Notes: generated from the sequence alone by a model not told the origin. A stretch of DNA of 64,000 nt from Terricaulis sp. (GCA_024707365.1 JANPZV010000008.1:1-64000), one strand, 5' to 3'; counted from the stretch's first letter, positions 45,996-55,776 are shown. Translations and numbers: made by a program.

Positions 45996-46233
45996 AAATC
46001 GATAAGGTTTTCATTTTCCCAGGCGGAAGTCTCGCCCTCGTCGCTGCTCTGATGCCATCGCTGGCGCTTTTGGATGCGTGCTGCGTTCAGAAGACGGCCG
46101 AAGGCGCCAAGATCCGGCTAATTTCGTCGTTTTTGGCGGTGCGTTCGTCGCAATGCCGCAACCATGGGGGCGGGCCTCAAATCCGCGCCGCGCCTTGCGC
46201 GACTCCGCGCCCACGGCCTAAGCCGGCCTTGGC

Positions 46234-47562
46234 ATGACCCGATGGACAACACTGCGCGCCCGCATAAGCCAGCTGCCGGCTTCGGCCTGGGCGCTGGGCG
46301 GATTTGGCGCGATGCTGGTGGCGGCGGGGTTCGCGGCGAGTCCCCCGGCGGCGCTGTTCATGCTGCTTGCGGCGGGCGTTTGGATCTGGGCGAGCCAGCA
46401 GGCGCGCCGGTTTGAGATTGCCGAAAGCCCCGAGCACACCGGCGGCGCGGGGCTGCCGGAGCTGTCGCCGCTTTTGGAGGCGCTGCCAGATTCGGCGCTG
46501 TTGGTGGATGCCGAGGGGCGCATCGTCAGCTCCAACAAGGCCGCGCGCCGGCAGATGCAGTTCGAGGCGCGCGGGCAATTCCTGACCTCAATTCTTCGCC
46601 ACCCGGACGTGCTTGAGGCGGTGCAGGGCGCGCTGCAGGAAAGCGCCACCGGCGCGGTGGCGTATGTGACAACCGCGCCGATCGCGCATTCGATGCGCTG
46701 CACGATCGCGCCCGTGGCCTGGGGCGCCGATCGCGCCGCTTTGCTGGTGTTTCATGATGAAACCGCGCGCGTGACCACAGAGCGCATGCGTGCTGATTTC
46801 CTCGCCAACGCCAGCCACGAATTGCGCACGCCGGTAGCTTCGCTTTCGCTGCTGGTTGAAACCATCGCCGGCCCCGCGCGCGACGATCCGGCCGGGCGCG
46901 AGCGCTTCATGAAGATGATGCAGCTGCAGATCGAGCGCATGAAGCGGCTGATCGATGATCTCCTATCGCTCTCGCGCATCGAATTGGATGAGCACATCCC
47001 GCCCTCCGATCGCGCCGATCTTGCCGGCGTGACGCGCGAGGTGGCCGACACCCTGGCCGCGATCGCGCGCGATAAGGGCGTTGCGCTTGAGCTTGTGCTG
47101 CCCGAGGGGCCGGTGCGCGTGGTGGGCGAGCGGTTTCAGCTCACGCAAGTGGCGCAGAACCTGATCGACAACGCGCTGAAATACGCCTCCTCAGGCCAGA
47201 CGGTGCGGGTGCTCGTCGCCGCGAGCGGGGATCGCGAAGAGGTGATCGCCGAGGCGGGCCGCGCCTGGGAGGCGGCCGAGCGGGTGGCCCTGCTCACCCC
47301 GCCGGCGGCCGCCAATCGCTCCTACGCCTATGTGCGGGTTGAGGATTCCGGCAAGGGCATCGAGCCGCGCTTCCTGCCGCGCCTTGGCGAGCGGTTTTTT
47401 CGCGTGGAGCGGGAAATGGGCGATGAGCGCGGCGGCACCGGGCTTGGGCTCGCCATCGTTAAGCACATCGTCAACCGGCACCGGGGCGGGCTTTTGGTGG
47501 AAAGCCAGCCGGGCCGGGGCTCGGCGTTCGCCGCCTATGTCGAATTGGCGGAGGAGGGATGA
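46234..47562 (+). CDS. phoR: Phosphate regulon sensor histidine kinase PhoR
   Basis: Two N-terminal membrane helices (residues ~17-35 and ~37-52) are followed by a PAS-like domain ([25 protein letters not shown]). The HisKA phosphoacceptor is [16 protein letters not shown], and the HATPase N box [15 protein letters not shown] boxes [21 protein letters not shown] and [13 protein letters not shown]. It phosphorylates PhoB under phosphate limitation. 442 residues, normal for PhoR. The gene is followed directly by pstB-phoU-phoB, but pstS, pstC and pstA are missing between them. Confidence 0.9.
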   Translation: MTRWTTLRARISQLPASAWALGGFGAMLVAAGFAASPPAALFMLLAAGVWIWASQQARRFEIAESPEHTGGAGLPELSPLLEALPDSALLVDAEGRIVSSNKAARRQMQFEARGQFLTSILRHPDVLEAVQGALQESATGAVAYVTTAPIAHSMRCTIAPVAWGADRAALLVFHDETARVTTERMRADFLANASHELRTPVASLSLLVETIAGPARDDPAGRERFMKMMQLQIERMKRLIDDLLSLSRIELDEHIPPSDRADLAGVTREVADTLAAIARDKGVALELVLPEGPVRVVGERFQLTQVAQNLIDNALKYASSGQTVRVLVAASGDREEVIAEAGRAWEAAERVALLTPPAAANRSYAYVRVEDSGKGIEPRFLPRLGERFFRVEREMGDERGGTGLGLAIVKHIVNRHRGGLLVESQPGRGSAFAAYVELAEEG

Positions 47563-47577
47563 TGCGCCGCATGGCTG

Positions 47578-47595
47578 GTTTCACATCAGTGTCAT
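47578..47595 (+). promoter_or_regulatory. Candidate Pho box upstream of pstB
   Basis: GTTTCAC-ATCA-GTGTCAT resembles the PhoB direct repeat CTGTCAT-n4-CTGTCAT: 4 of 7 matches in the first half and 6 of 7 in the second, with the correct 4-base spacing. It lies in the 181-base gap between phoR and pstB, where a PhoB-activated promoter for pstB-phoU-phoB would be expected. Confidence 0.4.
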
Positions 47596-47743
47596 CAAAC
47601 CGAGATATTCGCCCACCCGTCTCCGAAGGGCCGCCAGCCTGGCGCGCGCCGCACCGATGGGGTGGAGCATGCATTACGCATCTTCGGGCGCTGACCGCGC
47701 CCAACCGCCCGGCGGCCCGCTCGCGGCTCCGGCGGTCCGGGCT

Positions 47744-48523
47744 ATGAGCGCCGCCGCCATCACCGGGGCGGCCAAGGTGGCCGCGCGCGACATCAACGTG
47801 TTCTACGGTGAAAAGCAGGCGCTGTTTGACGTCTCGCTCGACATCCCCGATCGCGCCGTCACCGCTTTCATCGGCCCCTCGGGCTGCGGCAAAACCACGT
47901 TCCTGCGCTGCATCAACCGCATGAACGATACGATCGACAATTGCCGCGTCTCCGGCTCGCTGCAGATCGAGGGCAAGGAAGCCTACGCCAAGAATGTCGA
48001 TCCGGTGGTGCTGCGCACGCGGGTGGGCATGGTGTTTCAGAAGCCGAACCCGTTCCCGAAATCCATCTATGACAACGTGGCCTACGGCCCGCGCATCCAC
48101 GGCATGGCCAAAACCAAGGCCGATATGGACGTGATCGTCGAAAAATCGCTGCGCCGCGCCGGGCTCTGGGAAGAGGTGAAGGATCGCCTGCAGCAATCGG
48201 GCACCGGCCTCTCGGGCGGGCAGCAGCAGCGCCTGGTGATCGCGCGCACGGTGGCCGTCGATCCCGACATTATCCTGATGGACGAGCCGTGCTCGGCGCT
48301 CGATCCCATCGCCACGGCCAAGATCGAGGAGCTGATCGACGAGATGCGGGAAAATTACTGCATCATCATCGTGACCCACTCGATGGCGCAGGCCGCGCGC
48401 GTCTCGCAAAAAACCGCGTTTTTCCACCTCGGCAAACTGGTCGAGACCGGGGCGACAGAAGAGATATTCACCAATCCTCGCGATACCCGCACGCAGGACT
48501 ATATTACAGGGCGGTTCGGCTGA
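47744..48523 (+). CDS. pstB: Phosphate ABC transporter ATP-binding protein PstB
   Basis: 259 residues. Walker [20 protein letters not shown], the Pst-type [27 protein letters not shown], signature [15 protein letters not shown] and Walker [17 protein letters not shown] are all present. The protein ends in DYITGRFG, the normal PstB C-terminus. ATG at 47744 is preferred over a longer frame running out of phoR. It powers the PstCA phosphate channel, whose genes are not here, and with PhoU signals phosphate status to PhoR. Confidence 0.93.
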   Translation: MSAAAITGAAKVAARDINVFYGEKQALFDVSLDIPDRAVTAFIGPSGCGKTTFLRCINRMNDTIDNCRVSGSLQIEGKEAYAKNVDPVVLRTRVGMVFQKPNPFPKSIYDNVAYGPRIHGMAKTKADMDVIVEKSLRRAGLWEEVKDRLQQSGTGLSGGQQQRLVIARTVAVDPDIILMDEPCSALDPIATAKIEELIDEMRENYCIIIVTHSMAQAARVSQKTAFFHLGKLVETGATEEIFTNPRDTRTQDYITGRFG

Positions 48524-48584
48524 TCCTGATGGCCGGGCCGCAACGCAAAGCGCCGGCTTTTTTCGGCGCTCGGATTAAACACCA

Positions 48585-49274
48585 ATGGCCGAGCATACAG
48601 TTAAAGCGTTCACCGAAGAGCTCGACGGGCTGACCCAAGAGGTGGCGCGCATGGGCGGGCTCGCCGAGGCCGCCGTCAATGACAGCCTCGCCGCCGTCGC
48701 CCGGCGCGACACCGATCTGGCGCAGCTCGTGATCGAGCGCGACGCCAAGATCGACGCCGCCCAGCGCGAGGTGGAAAAGCGCGCGATCAAATTGTTCGCG
48801 CTGCGCCAGCCGATGGCGTCAGACCTGCGTGTGGTGCTTACCGCCTGGCGCGCGGCGGGCGAACTCGAGCGCGTGGGCGATCTTGCCAAGAACATCGCCA
48901 AGCGCGCGCTGATCCTCAACCAGTCAGAGCCGATCCAGCTGATGCGTAGCGTGGAGCGCATGGGCAAGATCGCCGCCGCGCATTTAAAGCAAGTGCTCGA
49001 CGCGTACGCCAACAAGGACGTGCAAGCGGCGATCGGCGTGTGGATGCAGGATGACAATATCGATGCGCACTACAATTCGCTGTTCCGCGAATTGCTCACT
49101 TACATGATCGAAGATCCGCGCACGATTTCATCCTGCGCGCACCTTCTCTTCATCGCCAAGAATATCGAGCGCATCGGCGATCACGGCACCAACATTGCTG
49201 AATATATCCACTTCCTCGTCACCGGCGAAGAAATCGCCACCCAGCGCCCGCGCGGCGAACCGGGTGATCCATAA
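48585..49274 (+). CDS. phoU: Phosphate signalling protein PhoU
   Basis: A 229-residue all-helical protein with two PhoU repeats: KAFTEELDGLTQEVARMGGLAE and VEKRAIKLFALRQPMASDLRVV in the first, and LFRELLTYMIEDPRTISSCAHLLFIAKNIERIGDHGTNIAE in the second. The E-R-GD metal motifs (LERVGDLAKNIAKRA; IERIGDHGTNIAE) are intact. It represses PhoR signalling when phosphate is plentiful. It follows pstB and precedes phoB by 11 bases, in the standard order. Confidence 0.93.
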   Translation: MAEHTVKAFTEELDGLTQEVARMGGLAEAAVNDSLAAVARRDTDLAQLVIERDAKIDAAQREVEKRAIKLFALRQPMASDLRVVLTAWRAAGELERVGDLAKNIAKRALILNQSEPIQLMRSVERMGKIAAAHLKQVLDAYANKDVQAAIGVWMQDDNIDAHYNSLFRELLTYMIEDPRTISSCAHLLFIAKNIERIGDHGTNIAEYIHFLVTGEEIATQRPRGEPGDP

Positions 49275-49285
49275 GGACCAGCGCC

Positions 49286-49990
49286 ATGGCTAAAGCCCCG
49301 CAAGTTCTCGTTGTCGAAGATGAAGCCGCCTTGGCCGATCTGCTCAAGTACAATCTTGAGCGCGAAGGCTATCGCGTCAGCGTCGCAACCGATGGCGAAG
49401 AGGCGATGGTGGTGGCCGAAGAGGTTGCGCCCGATCTGATCCTGCTCGATTGGATGCTGCCGAAAGCTTCGGGCGTTGAAGTGTGCCGCCGCCTGCGCGC
49501 GCGCCAGGAAACCCGCAACACGCCCATCGTGATGCTCACCGCGCGCGATGAGGAAACCGATCGCATTCGCGGGCTCGACACCGGCGCGGATGATTATCTC
49601 GTCAAGCCGTTCTCCATGAACGAATTGCTGGCGCGCCTGCGCGCCGTGATGCGCCGCATCCGGCCGGGCCTGGCCGACGATAAGCTCATCTGCGGTGACA
49701 TCACGCTCGATCGCGTCTCGCACCGGGTTAAGCGCGCGGGCCGCGAAATCCATTTGGGGCCGACGGAATTCCGTATCCTCGATCACCTCATGCAGCATCC
49801 GGGGCGCGTCTTCAGCCGCGAGCAATTGCTGGATTCGGTGTGGGGCTCTGATGTGTATGTCGAAGCGCGCACGGTGGACGTGCATATCGGCCGGCTGCGC
49901 AAAGCGCTCAATATCGGCGATGAATCCGATCCGATCCGCACGGTGCGCAGCGCCGGCTATTCGCTCGATCTCGCCACCGCCGACGCTTAA
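49286..49990 (+). CDS. phoB: Phosphate regulon response regulator PhoB
   Basis: An OmpR-family regulator of 234 residues. Receiver domain with acidic pair in VVEDEAALADLL, phosphoacceptor Asp in LILLDWMLPKASG, and Lys in DYLVKPFS. Winged-helix DNA-binding domain with HLGPTEFRILDHLMQHPGRVFSREQLLDSVWGSDVYVEARTVDVHIGRLRKAL. This is the PhoB subfamily signature. It activates Pho-box promoters such as the candidate at 47578. Its 3' end overlaps the convergent thioesterase gene by 4 bases. Confidence 0.93.
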   Translation: MAKAPQVLVVEDEAALADLLKYNLEREGYRVSVATDGEEAMVVAEEVAPDLILLDWMLPKASGVEVCRRLRARQETRNTPIVMLTARDEETDRIRGLDTGADDYLVKPFSMNELLARLRAVMRRIRPGLADDKLICGDITLDRVSHRVKRAGREIHLGPTEFRILDHLMQHPGRVFSREQLLDSVWGSDVYVEARTVDVHIGRLRKALNIGDESDPIRTVRSAGYSLDLATADA

Positions 49991-50919
49991 ACGCGCAGCG
50001 GAATAACGCGCGCCTGCATCGCGGCGCGCACCTCCGGGCTCGGCGCCAGGGTCTTGCGCGTTGCGGTGTCGAACGTCAGCGCCACCGCTTCCATGCTGGC
50101 CCAGGCTTTACCGCTGGCGGGGTCGATCAGCCAATGGGTGAGACGCAGGGTTTTTTCGCCCACCTCGCTCAGCCCTGAAAACACCTCGATCAAATCGCCC
50201 GCGCGCGGCCAGCGGCGAAACACCAGCCGCGCCTCCACCACAGCGCCAGCGGCGGCCCCGCCTTCGCTGGCTTTGGCCTCGCCGCGCCAGCGGGCGAGCA
50301 GATTGGGCACTGAGTCTGAAACGCGGCCGATAAAATGCTCGGCCCGCAGCCGCCCGAACGCATCGCACTGATCGGGGCTCGCCAGCGCCCCGCCGATGCG
50401 CACCGCGCCCGCCGCCAGCGCCGCTTCGCGCGAAGCGTGGCTCGGCGCGCGCGCGATGTCGATGGAGCGCGGCTTGCCATGCTCAGGCGCTTCGATCATC
50501 AGCGCTTGCGCCGCCGCGCGCGTGCGGACGGACCAGGGGAAGGGCGCAAACTGGCGCGTATCGACATGCGCGACCCGCAGCGTGAAGCACGCCGATGGCG
50601 CGCCATCGCCATGGCGCATGTCCAGACACAGAAGCGCCTCGGCTTCGTCCAGCGCCAGCACGCCGCCATGCATCGCAAGCGGCGCGCCCGGCCGCGCCTC
50701 CTTCAAAAAGCGGATATGCGCTTCAACCGGCGCCAGCGTTGCGCCCGCCGCCTGCGTAAACGCGCGCGGCAAGGCCAGATGATGCGCGAAATGCGCAAGC
50801 CCAACTATGGCGCGCTCAAGATGAAAGCGCACATTGAGGTGCCCACCCTCATCGCATTCCCAGGTGTTGACGCTGCCCTGATAAAGCGGCGCCGGCAGCG
50901 GCGCGGGATGGGCGCTCAT
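49987..50919 (-). CDS. Acyl-CoA thioesterase, double hot-dog fold
   Basis: About 310 residues with two hot-dog modules. The first opens WECDEGGHLNVRFHLERAIVGLAHFAHHL, with the 4-hydroxybenzoyl-CoA-thioesterase-type D-x2-GHLN; the second contains SPDQCDAFGRLRAEHFIGRVSDSVPNLL. ATG at 50919 overlaps the stop of the Fur-family gene as ATGA, so the two are translationally coupled. Hydrolysis of acyl-CoA thioesters, or carnitine/betainyl-CoA-type thioesters, fits the family. Why it is coupled to a metal regulator is not clear. Confidence 0.72.
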   Translation of the reverse strand: MSAHPAPLPAPLYQGSVNTWECDEGGHLNVRFHLERAIVGLAHFAHHLALPRAFTQAAGATLAPVEAHIRFLKEARPGAPLAMHGGVLALDEAEALLCLDMRHGDGAPSACFTLRVAHVDTRQFAPFPWSVRTRAAAQALMIEAPEHGKPRSIDIARAPSHASREAALAAGAVRIGGALASPDQCDAFGRLRAEHFIGRVSDSVPNLLARWRGEAKASEGGAAAGAVVEARLVFRRWPRAGDLIEVFSGLSEVGEKTLRLTHWLIDPASGKAWASMEAVALTFDTATRKTLAPSPEVRAAMQARVIPLRV

Positions 50920-51371
50920 GCCACTTGCTGGCACGCCGCGCAGAGGCCCGAGGCTTCGATCATGGTGCGGCGGATTGAAAAGCCGTCCTTGTTGGCGGCG
51001 GCGGCGAGATCGACAAGCGCGTGGCCGGCGTCAAATTCGTGCGCGCCGCCGCATCCGTCGCAGATCAGAAAGATGGTCGAGCGCTCGCACGCGCCCACGC
51101 CGCACGCGACGAAGGCGTTGAGGCTCTCGATGCGGTGCGCCAGGCCCATGCGCACCAGGAAATCCAGCGCGCGATAGATCGTCGGCGGCTTGGCTTGCTT
51201 ATCGAGTTGCGGCAGCAGGTCGTACGCTTTCGCCGGCGCATGCTGATCGATCAGCAATTCGAGCACGCGGCGGCGCAGCGGGGTGAGGCTTTCGCCGGCA
51301 TCGGCGCAGCGTTTTTCCGCCTCGGCGATTTCGGCGGCGTGGTCGTGCTCTTGGCAGGGTGCATGGGCCAT
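50916..51371 (-). CDS. Fur-family transcriptional regulator, probably Zur
   Basis: A 151-residue regulator. Winged-helix part LTPLRRRVLELLIDQHAPAKAYDLLPQLDKQAKPPTIYRALDFLVRMGLAHRIES. The dimerisation part has structural zinc Cys pairs in CDGCGG and CAAC, plus His-rich N-terminus (HAPCQEHDH). CDGCGGAHEF and the short C-terminus fit Zur better than Fur. ATG at 51371 is chosen because the longer frame upstream is low-quality coding and crosses the promoter region. It would repress zinc-uptake genes; the COG0523 GTPase at 775 is a conceivable but distant target. Confidence 0.75.
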   Translation of the reverse strand: MAHAPCQEHDHAAEIAEAEKRCADAGESLTPLRRRVLELLIDQHAPAKAYDLLPQLDKQAKPPTIYRALDFLVRMGLAHRIESLNAFVACGVGACERSTIFLICDGCGGAHEFDAGHALVDLAAAANKDGFSIRRTMIEASGLCAACQQVA

Positions 51372-51483
51372 GGGGCTATGATCGCAGGCTCTGGTCTGAT
51401 CCGAAAGATGGGGGCGAACATCAAAAATGTGAGGAGCATGGTGAATTGGAACTTTACAAGAACATCTGAGTCTATTATCCATA

Positions 51484-51498
51484 GAACATAGAGCGAAC
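51484..51498 (-). promoter_or_regulatory. LexA (SOS) box
   Basis: The plus strand reads GAAC-n7-GAAC, the reverse complement of the alphaproteobacterial LexA direct repeat GTTC-n7-GTTC. It lies 49 bases upstream of the ATG at 51547 in the divergent region with the Fur-family gene. Confidence 0.55.
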
Positions 51499-51546
51499 GT
51501 GAGGCCGGAAGCGCCCGCGCCACGCAAGAAGCATCGGGGGTCAGTC

Positions 51547-51928
51547 ATGAACGAAGCCATTTTCCGCGGCCAATCAGGGCGTTTGCATCGGTTTGCCGTG
51601 TTCCGCCCTGATGCGGCGCTGCCGGCGCAGCCGGGGGGTCTATTGCTTTGCCCGCCCCGGCCTTGGCGGGCGCGGCTGGGTGCCGCTGTTCCTCTCGCGC
51701 ACCGGCAATCTGATGAAGCGCATGGCCAGCCATGAGCAATGGGAAGAAGCCCAGCTGCTCGGCGCCACCCATGTTCTGGTCTGTGACCATGATGAGCGTG
51801 ACGCGCGCGAATATGTGGAAGCTGATCTCCTGCGCGCGCTCAAGCCGATCATGAACGGCCCCTTGGTCGAGGCCGAACTGCAAGAAGCGGCGGACGGCGC
51901 GGGCGTGCGCCTGGTCTGGGCGGCGTAA
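51547..51928 (+). CDS. GIY-YIG-like protein (one frameshift)
   Basis: The restored 127-residue protein begins MNEAIFRGQSGRLHRFAVFRPD. It then reads GVYCFARPGLGGRGWVPLFLSRTGNLMKRMASHEQW, GATHVLVCDHDERDAREYVEADLLRALKPIMN. The GVY, the T-G-n-L-x-x-R and H-x-x-W stretch, the E-A-D-L helix and final N follow the pattern of small GIY-YIG-type domains, though YIG itself is replaced by FLSRTG. The frame breaks in the G run 51633-51638; removing one G links QPG to VYCF. A LexA box upstream suggests induction on DNA damage. Nuclease activity is uncertain because key Tyr/Gly positions differ. Confidence 0.6.
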
Positions 51929-51952
51929 CGATTTTCTTGGTGGGTTGGACTC

Positions 51953-51980
51953 AAGGGGGCGCCGCAAGGACGCCCCCTTT
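51953..51980 (+). terminator. Intrinsic terminator
   Basis: AAGGGGGCG and CGCCCCCTT pair around CCGCAAGGA, followed by T-rich TTCTTTTT. It lies 25 bases after the GIY-YIG-like gene stop, before the convergent VWA gene. Confidence 0.8.
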
Positions 51981-51995
51981 CTTTTTGCGCGAAGC

Positions 51996-53741
51996 TTAGC
52001 GGTGCGGCCGTGGCATGGGCGGGCGCGGCGGCGGCTCGCCTTGGCCGGGCGGGGGCGCGAGCGGGGCGATGGGCGGGGCCGCAGCCGCCGCGCGCGCCAG
52101 CTGAATAAATTCCGCGCGCCAGCCGAACTCGTCGCTCCCGCGCGCGCCTTGCGCCAGCGCGATCACCTCATCCCAGCCGAACTCGCGCGCCAGATAAGGA
52201 TCGCCGCGCAGCAATTGCCCGTAAGCAGCCACGGCGGCGGCCCAGCGCGTGTATTCCGGCGCGCGCGCCAGCGTGCTTGCCGCATCGGCATTGGTGATCG
52301 GCCGCTCGATCAGGCGCGAGTCATCCTCGCCCGGCAGTTTGTAGCGGATGCGCAGGAAGGCGAGCTCATTGGCCGTGCTTGAGGGCGCGGCGCGCTGCTG
52401 CTGATAGCGCAGCGGCTCGGTGAAGGTCGGCCCGCCCACCGGGATGATCTCATAGATCGCCGTCACCGAATGGCCCGCGCCAATATCGCCGGCGTCCACC
52501 GCGTCATTGTTGAAATCCTCACGGCGCAGCATGCGGGTTTCATAGCCAATGAGCCGATACTCAGCCACGCGCGCCGGATTGAACTCCACCTGGATTTTCA
52601 CATCGTTGGCGATGGTGAAAAGGTTGGAGGCGAACTCATCGCGCAGCACGCGGCGCGCTTCGTTCAGCGTGTCGATATACACCGCCACGCCATTGCCGTT
52701 CTGCGCCAGGCGCTGCATCAGGGCGTCATTATAATTGCCGCCGCCGAAGCCGAACACCGAGAGATAAATCCCGGTTTCGCGCTTGCGCGAGATGAAATCC
52801 TGCAATTCCTGCGGATTGTTGATGCCGACATTGAAATCGCCATCGGTGCCGATGATGACGCGATTGACAGCGTTGCGATCGAAATTCTGCTCGGCCAGCG
52901 CATAGGCTTGGCGCAGGCCTTCGGAGCCTGCGGTGGAGCCCGAAGCGCGCAAGCTATCGAGCGCGGCGAGGATGCGCGCATGCTCATTGCCGGGCGTGGG
53001 CTCAAGCACAGTGCCGGCCGCGCCCGCATACACCACGATCGAAACCCGATCGCGCGCATTGAGCTGATCCACCATCATGCGGAAGCTTTGCTGCAGCAGC
53101 GGCAGCTTGTTGGGCGAATTCATCGAGCCCGAAACATCGAGCAAAAACACCACGTTCAGCGGCGGGCGCTCGCGCGGCACGATATTGTAGCCCTGCAGGC
53201 CGATATGCACGAGCTGGCGCCCGTCGGCCCAAGGCGAGGGCGTCACCGTCACGTTGGTGGAGAAGGGCTGGCTGCGATTTTCCGGCAACGGATAATCATA
53301 TTGAAAATAATTGATCAGCTCCTCGGTGCGCACCGCATCGCGCGGGGGCAGGCGCCCCTGGCCAAGAAAGCGGCGCACGTTGGAATATGACGCCGTATCA
53401 ACATCGACGGAGAAGGTGGAGACGGGCTCTTCGGCGACGATGCGCACCGGATTGGCCTCCACATTCTCATAATTATCGCGGTCCACCGTGCCCGGCGCCG
53501 GCTGCGGCGCGGGCATGGCCACAACCCCGCCCACGGCGCGCGAATACATTTGTGATGAGGGTGAGGGCGGCGGAGGAGGCGCGGGCGGTGCGACCACGGC
53601 CTCGTTGCTCGTGGTGCGTGAGCCGCTGACAACGATCTGATCCTCAGATGTCTGCGTCTGCCCCGCGCACGAGGCCAAAAAAAGCGCGCAAGCCAGCAAG
53701 GCCGCGCGCGTGGTTGGGCGATGTATTGTGTTTAGCAGCAT
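51996..53741 (-). CDS. VWA-domain lipoprotein, YfbK-like
   Basis: A 581-residue protein with lipoprotein signal MLLNTIHRPTTRAALLACALFLASC (lipobox LASC). The segment SEDQIVVSGSRTTS follows directly, then a Pro-rich stretch, the von_Willebrand N-terminal region (NPVRIVAEEPVSTFSVDVDTASYSNVRRFL) and a VWA domain with MIDAS DVSGSMN, TDGDFNVG and FGFGGGNYND. A C-terminal DUF3520-type domain (EVIPVGG-like YEIIPVGGPTF, RYQQQ, FLRIRYKLPGEDDS) and a Pro-rich tail complete it. The MIDAS is complete, so it should bind a divalent metal. The family's function in the envelope is not established. Confidence 0.85.
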   Translation of the reverse strand: MLLNTIHRPTTRAALLACALFLASCAGQTQTSEDQIVVSGSRTTSNEAVVAPPAPPPPPSPSSQMYSRAVGGVVAMPAPQPAPGTVDRDNYENVEANPVRIVAEEPVSTFSVDVDTASYSNVRRFLGQGRLPPRDAVRTEELINYFQYDYPLPENRSQPFSTNVTVTPSPWADGRQLVHIGLQGYNIVPRERPPLNVVFLLDVSGSMNSPNKLPLLQQSFRMMVDQLNARDRVSIVVYAGAAGTVLEPTPGNEHARILAALDSLRASGSTAGSEGLRQAYALAEQNFDRNAVNRVIIGTDGDFNVGINNPQELQDFISRKRETGIYLSVFGFGGGNYNDALMQRLAQNGNGVAVYIDTLNEARRVLRDEFASNLFTIANDVKIQVEFNPARVAEYRLIGYETRMLRREDFNNDAVDAGDIGAGHSVTAIYEIIPVGGPTFTEPLRYQQQRAAPSSTANELAFLRIRYKLPGEDDSRLIERPITNADAASTLARAPEYTRWAAAVAAYGQLLRGDPYLAREFGWDEVIALAQGARGSDEFGWRAEFIQLARAAAAAPPIAPLAPPPGQGEPPPRPPMPRPHR

Positions 53742-53878
53742 GGACGTCTCCCCTCAGACTCGTCCCGGACCAACGATAGGTGCAAATCAACGCGTGGTAA
53801 TCGAGCCTGCCGAACGCGGCGGAGATGAGGCGCGCGCGCGGCAATTTATGACATGAGCGCAATCATCACGCAGGCGTG

Positions 53879-55776
53879 TCAATCGCGCCGCCGCCGTTCG
53901 CGCTCGGCCAGCCTTCGCTGTTGCGGAATCCATTCGCGCACGATCTCGGCCAGCACCGAAAGCGGCGTCTCGCCCGAGAGCAGCACCGCGTCATGGAAGC
54001 CGCGCAGATCAAAGTCAGGCCCCAGCTCGTTGCGCGCCATCTCGCGCAGGCGCGCGATTTCGCGGCGGCCGATCTCGTAGCCGCAGGCCTGGCCGGGCCA
54101 CACGATATAGCGATCCACCTCGGTGGCGATCACGCCGGGCGCATCGCCGGTGGTTTCCACCAGATAGGCGATGGCGCGCGCGCGGCTCCAATCCTGCGCA
54201 TGCAGGCCCGTATCCACCACCAGCCGCGCCGCGCGCCAAAGCTGCCAGCGCAGATAGCCGATGCGCCCGATCGGATCGCCTTCGTAGAAATTCTGCTCTT
54301 CGGCCAATTCCTCGGCGTAGAGCGCCCAGCCTTCGGTATAGGCGTTGAACGAAATCAGCCGGCGCAGCAGCGGTATGTCGCGCTGTTCTTGCGCCAGCGC
54401 GATCTGGAAATGATGGCCGGGAGCGGCCTCGTGATAATCCTGCGTCGGCAGATCGATGCGCGTCATTTCCGAGAGAGATTGCGCAGATTGATGTAATAAA
54501 TGCCGGGCGCCGAGCCATCGAGCGCGGGCGGATTGTAATACGCCCCTGGCGCGCCGGCCTCGGCGAACGTGGGCACGCGGCGCACCTCAAGCGGCGCGCG
54601 CGGCATGCGGCCAAACCATTGCGGCGCGCGCTCCATCACCCGCGTCACCCGCGCCTCCACATCGGCGATAAGCTGGGCGCGGCCTTCATCCGTATCGGGA
54701 TAAGCATGGCGCGGATCGGCGGTGAGCTGCGAAAGCCGCGCACCGACTGAGCCCTCCGTTAGCCCGACGCGGCGCAGCGCGATGTCGAGCGCGTTGTTCA
54801 GCGCCGCCACGCGATCAAGCCCGATGCGGTGGATTTGCGCTGGCGTAAGGTCTGTCGTGGTTTCGATGCGGAGCGCTGCGGCGTAGAATTCTTCGCCATC
54901 GGGCAGGCGCGCCACGCCCGGCGCCTCTTCTGCATCAACGCGCGCGCGCTCGCTGCGCAGGAAGGCGGCGGCGCGCTGGTGCGCGGGGATGATGCGCTCG
55001 CGCACGATCTGTTCGGCGCGGCCAAGATATTGCGCGTTCGCGCGCTCGATCTGCTGGCGGCGCGCGGGATCGGCCTCGGCTTCGGCCAGCGCTGTCAGCT
55101 TGCGCCGCAGGCTGGTGAAATAGACTTGCTCGGTCGAGCGCGCGCTGGCGATCCGGTCGAGCATGGCGATGACGGTGTCGATCACGAACACCGGCGGGCG
55201 CACCCCGCGCTCTGCATCCGCGCGGGCGCGGGCGGTTTCAGCGTCGATGGCGGCGGCGGCGGCTTCAAGCCGGGCGAGGTAGGCCTCCGCGTCGGCGGCG
55301 CCGGCCACGGCATGGCGCTCATCCAGGAAGGCCGGCAGCGTGATGAAGGCGCTGTCGAGCTGGTTGAGCACGTAGGGGCGAACGCCGGTCAGCGGGTGGA
55401 AATCCCCGTAAGCGAAGCGCGCGCCGGCGGCGGCGGCCTCGAACTGCGCCGAGAGCACGGCGAAGGTGCGCCCATCGGCCCCCGTTTGCGCATCCAGCGC
55501 CCGCAATTCAGCCAGCCGGCGCACGGCGGCGCTGCGGCGCGCCTCAAGCGCGATGGCTGAGCGGTCATCCAGCCGGTCCTGATAAGGCCCGCCCGCGGCG
55601 TCCTCGGAAACCCCCGAAAGGGTCGCGGTTTCCGGGCTGTCGGCCAGGATCTCGCGTGACCAATCGGCAAGGCGGCCCTCAAACGCCCCCAAGGGCGCGG
55701 CCCCGCGCGGGCCGCAGCCGGCGGCCCCAAGCCCCAGGCCCAACCCCAGCGCCAACGCCCACGCCCATGGTTTCAT
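53879..55776 (-). CDS. DUF885 family protein (putative metallopeptidase-like lipoprotein; one frameshift)
   Basis: ATG at 55776 gives a lipoprotein signal MKPWAWALALGLGLGLGAAGC. The long helical DUF885 body follows, with GVRPYVLNQLDSAFITLPAFLDERHAV and YYNPPALDGSAPGIYYINLRNLS. After a one-base frameshift at 54463-54470 it continues TRIDLPTQDYHEAAPGHHFQIALAQEQ and YTEGWALYAEELAEEQNFY, the HE-x-PGHH motif and E-G-W-A of the family, which resemble a zinc-peptidase site. The protein ends REWIPQQRRLAERERRRRD. Restored length about 632 residues. A carboxypeptidase-like role is suggested for the family, not proven. Confidence 0.8.
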
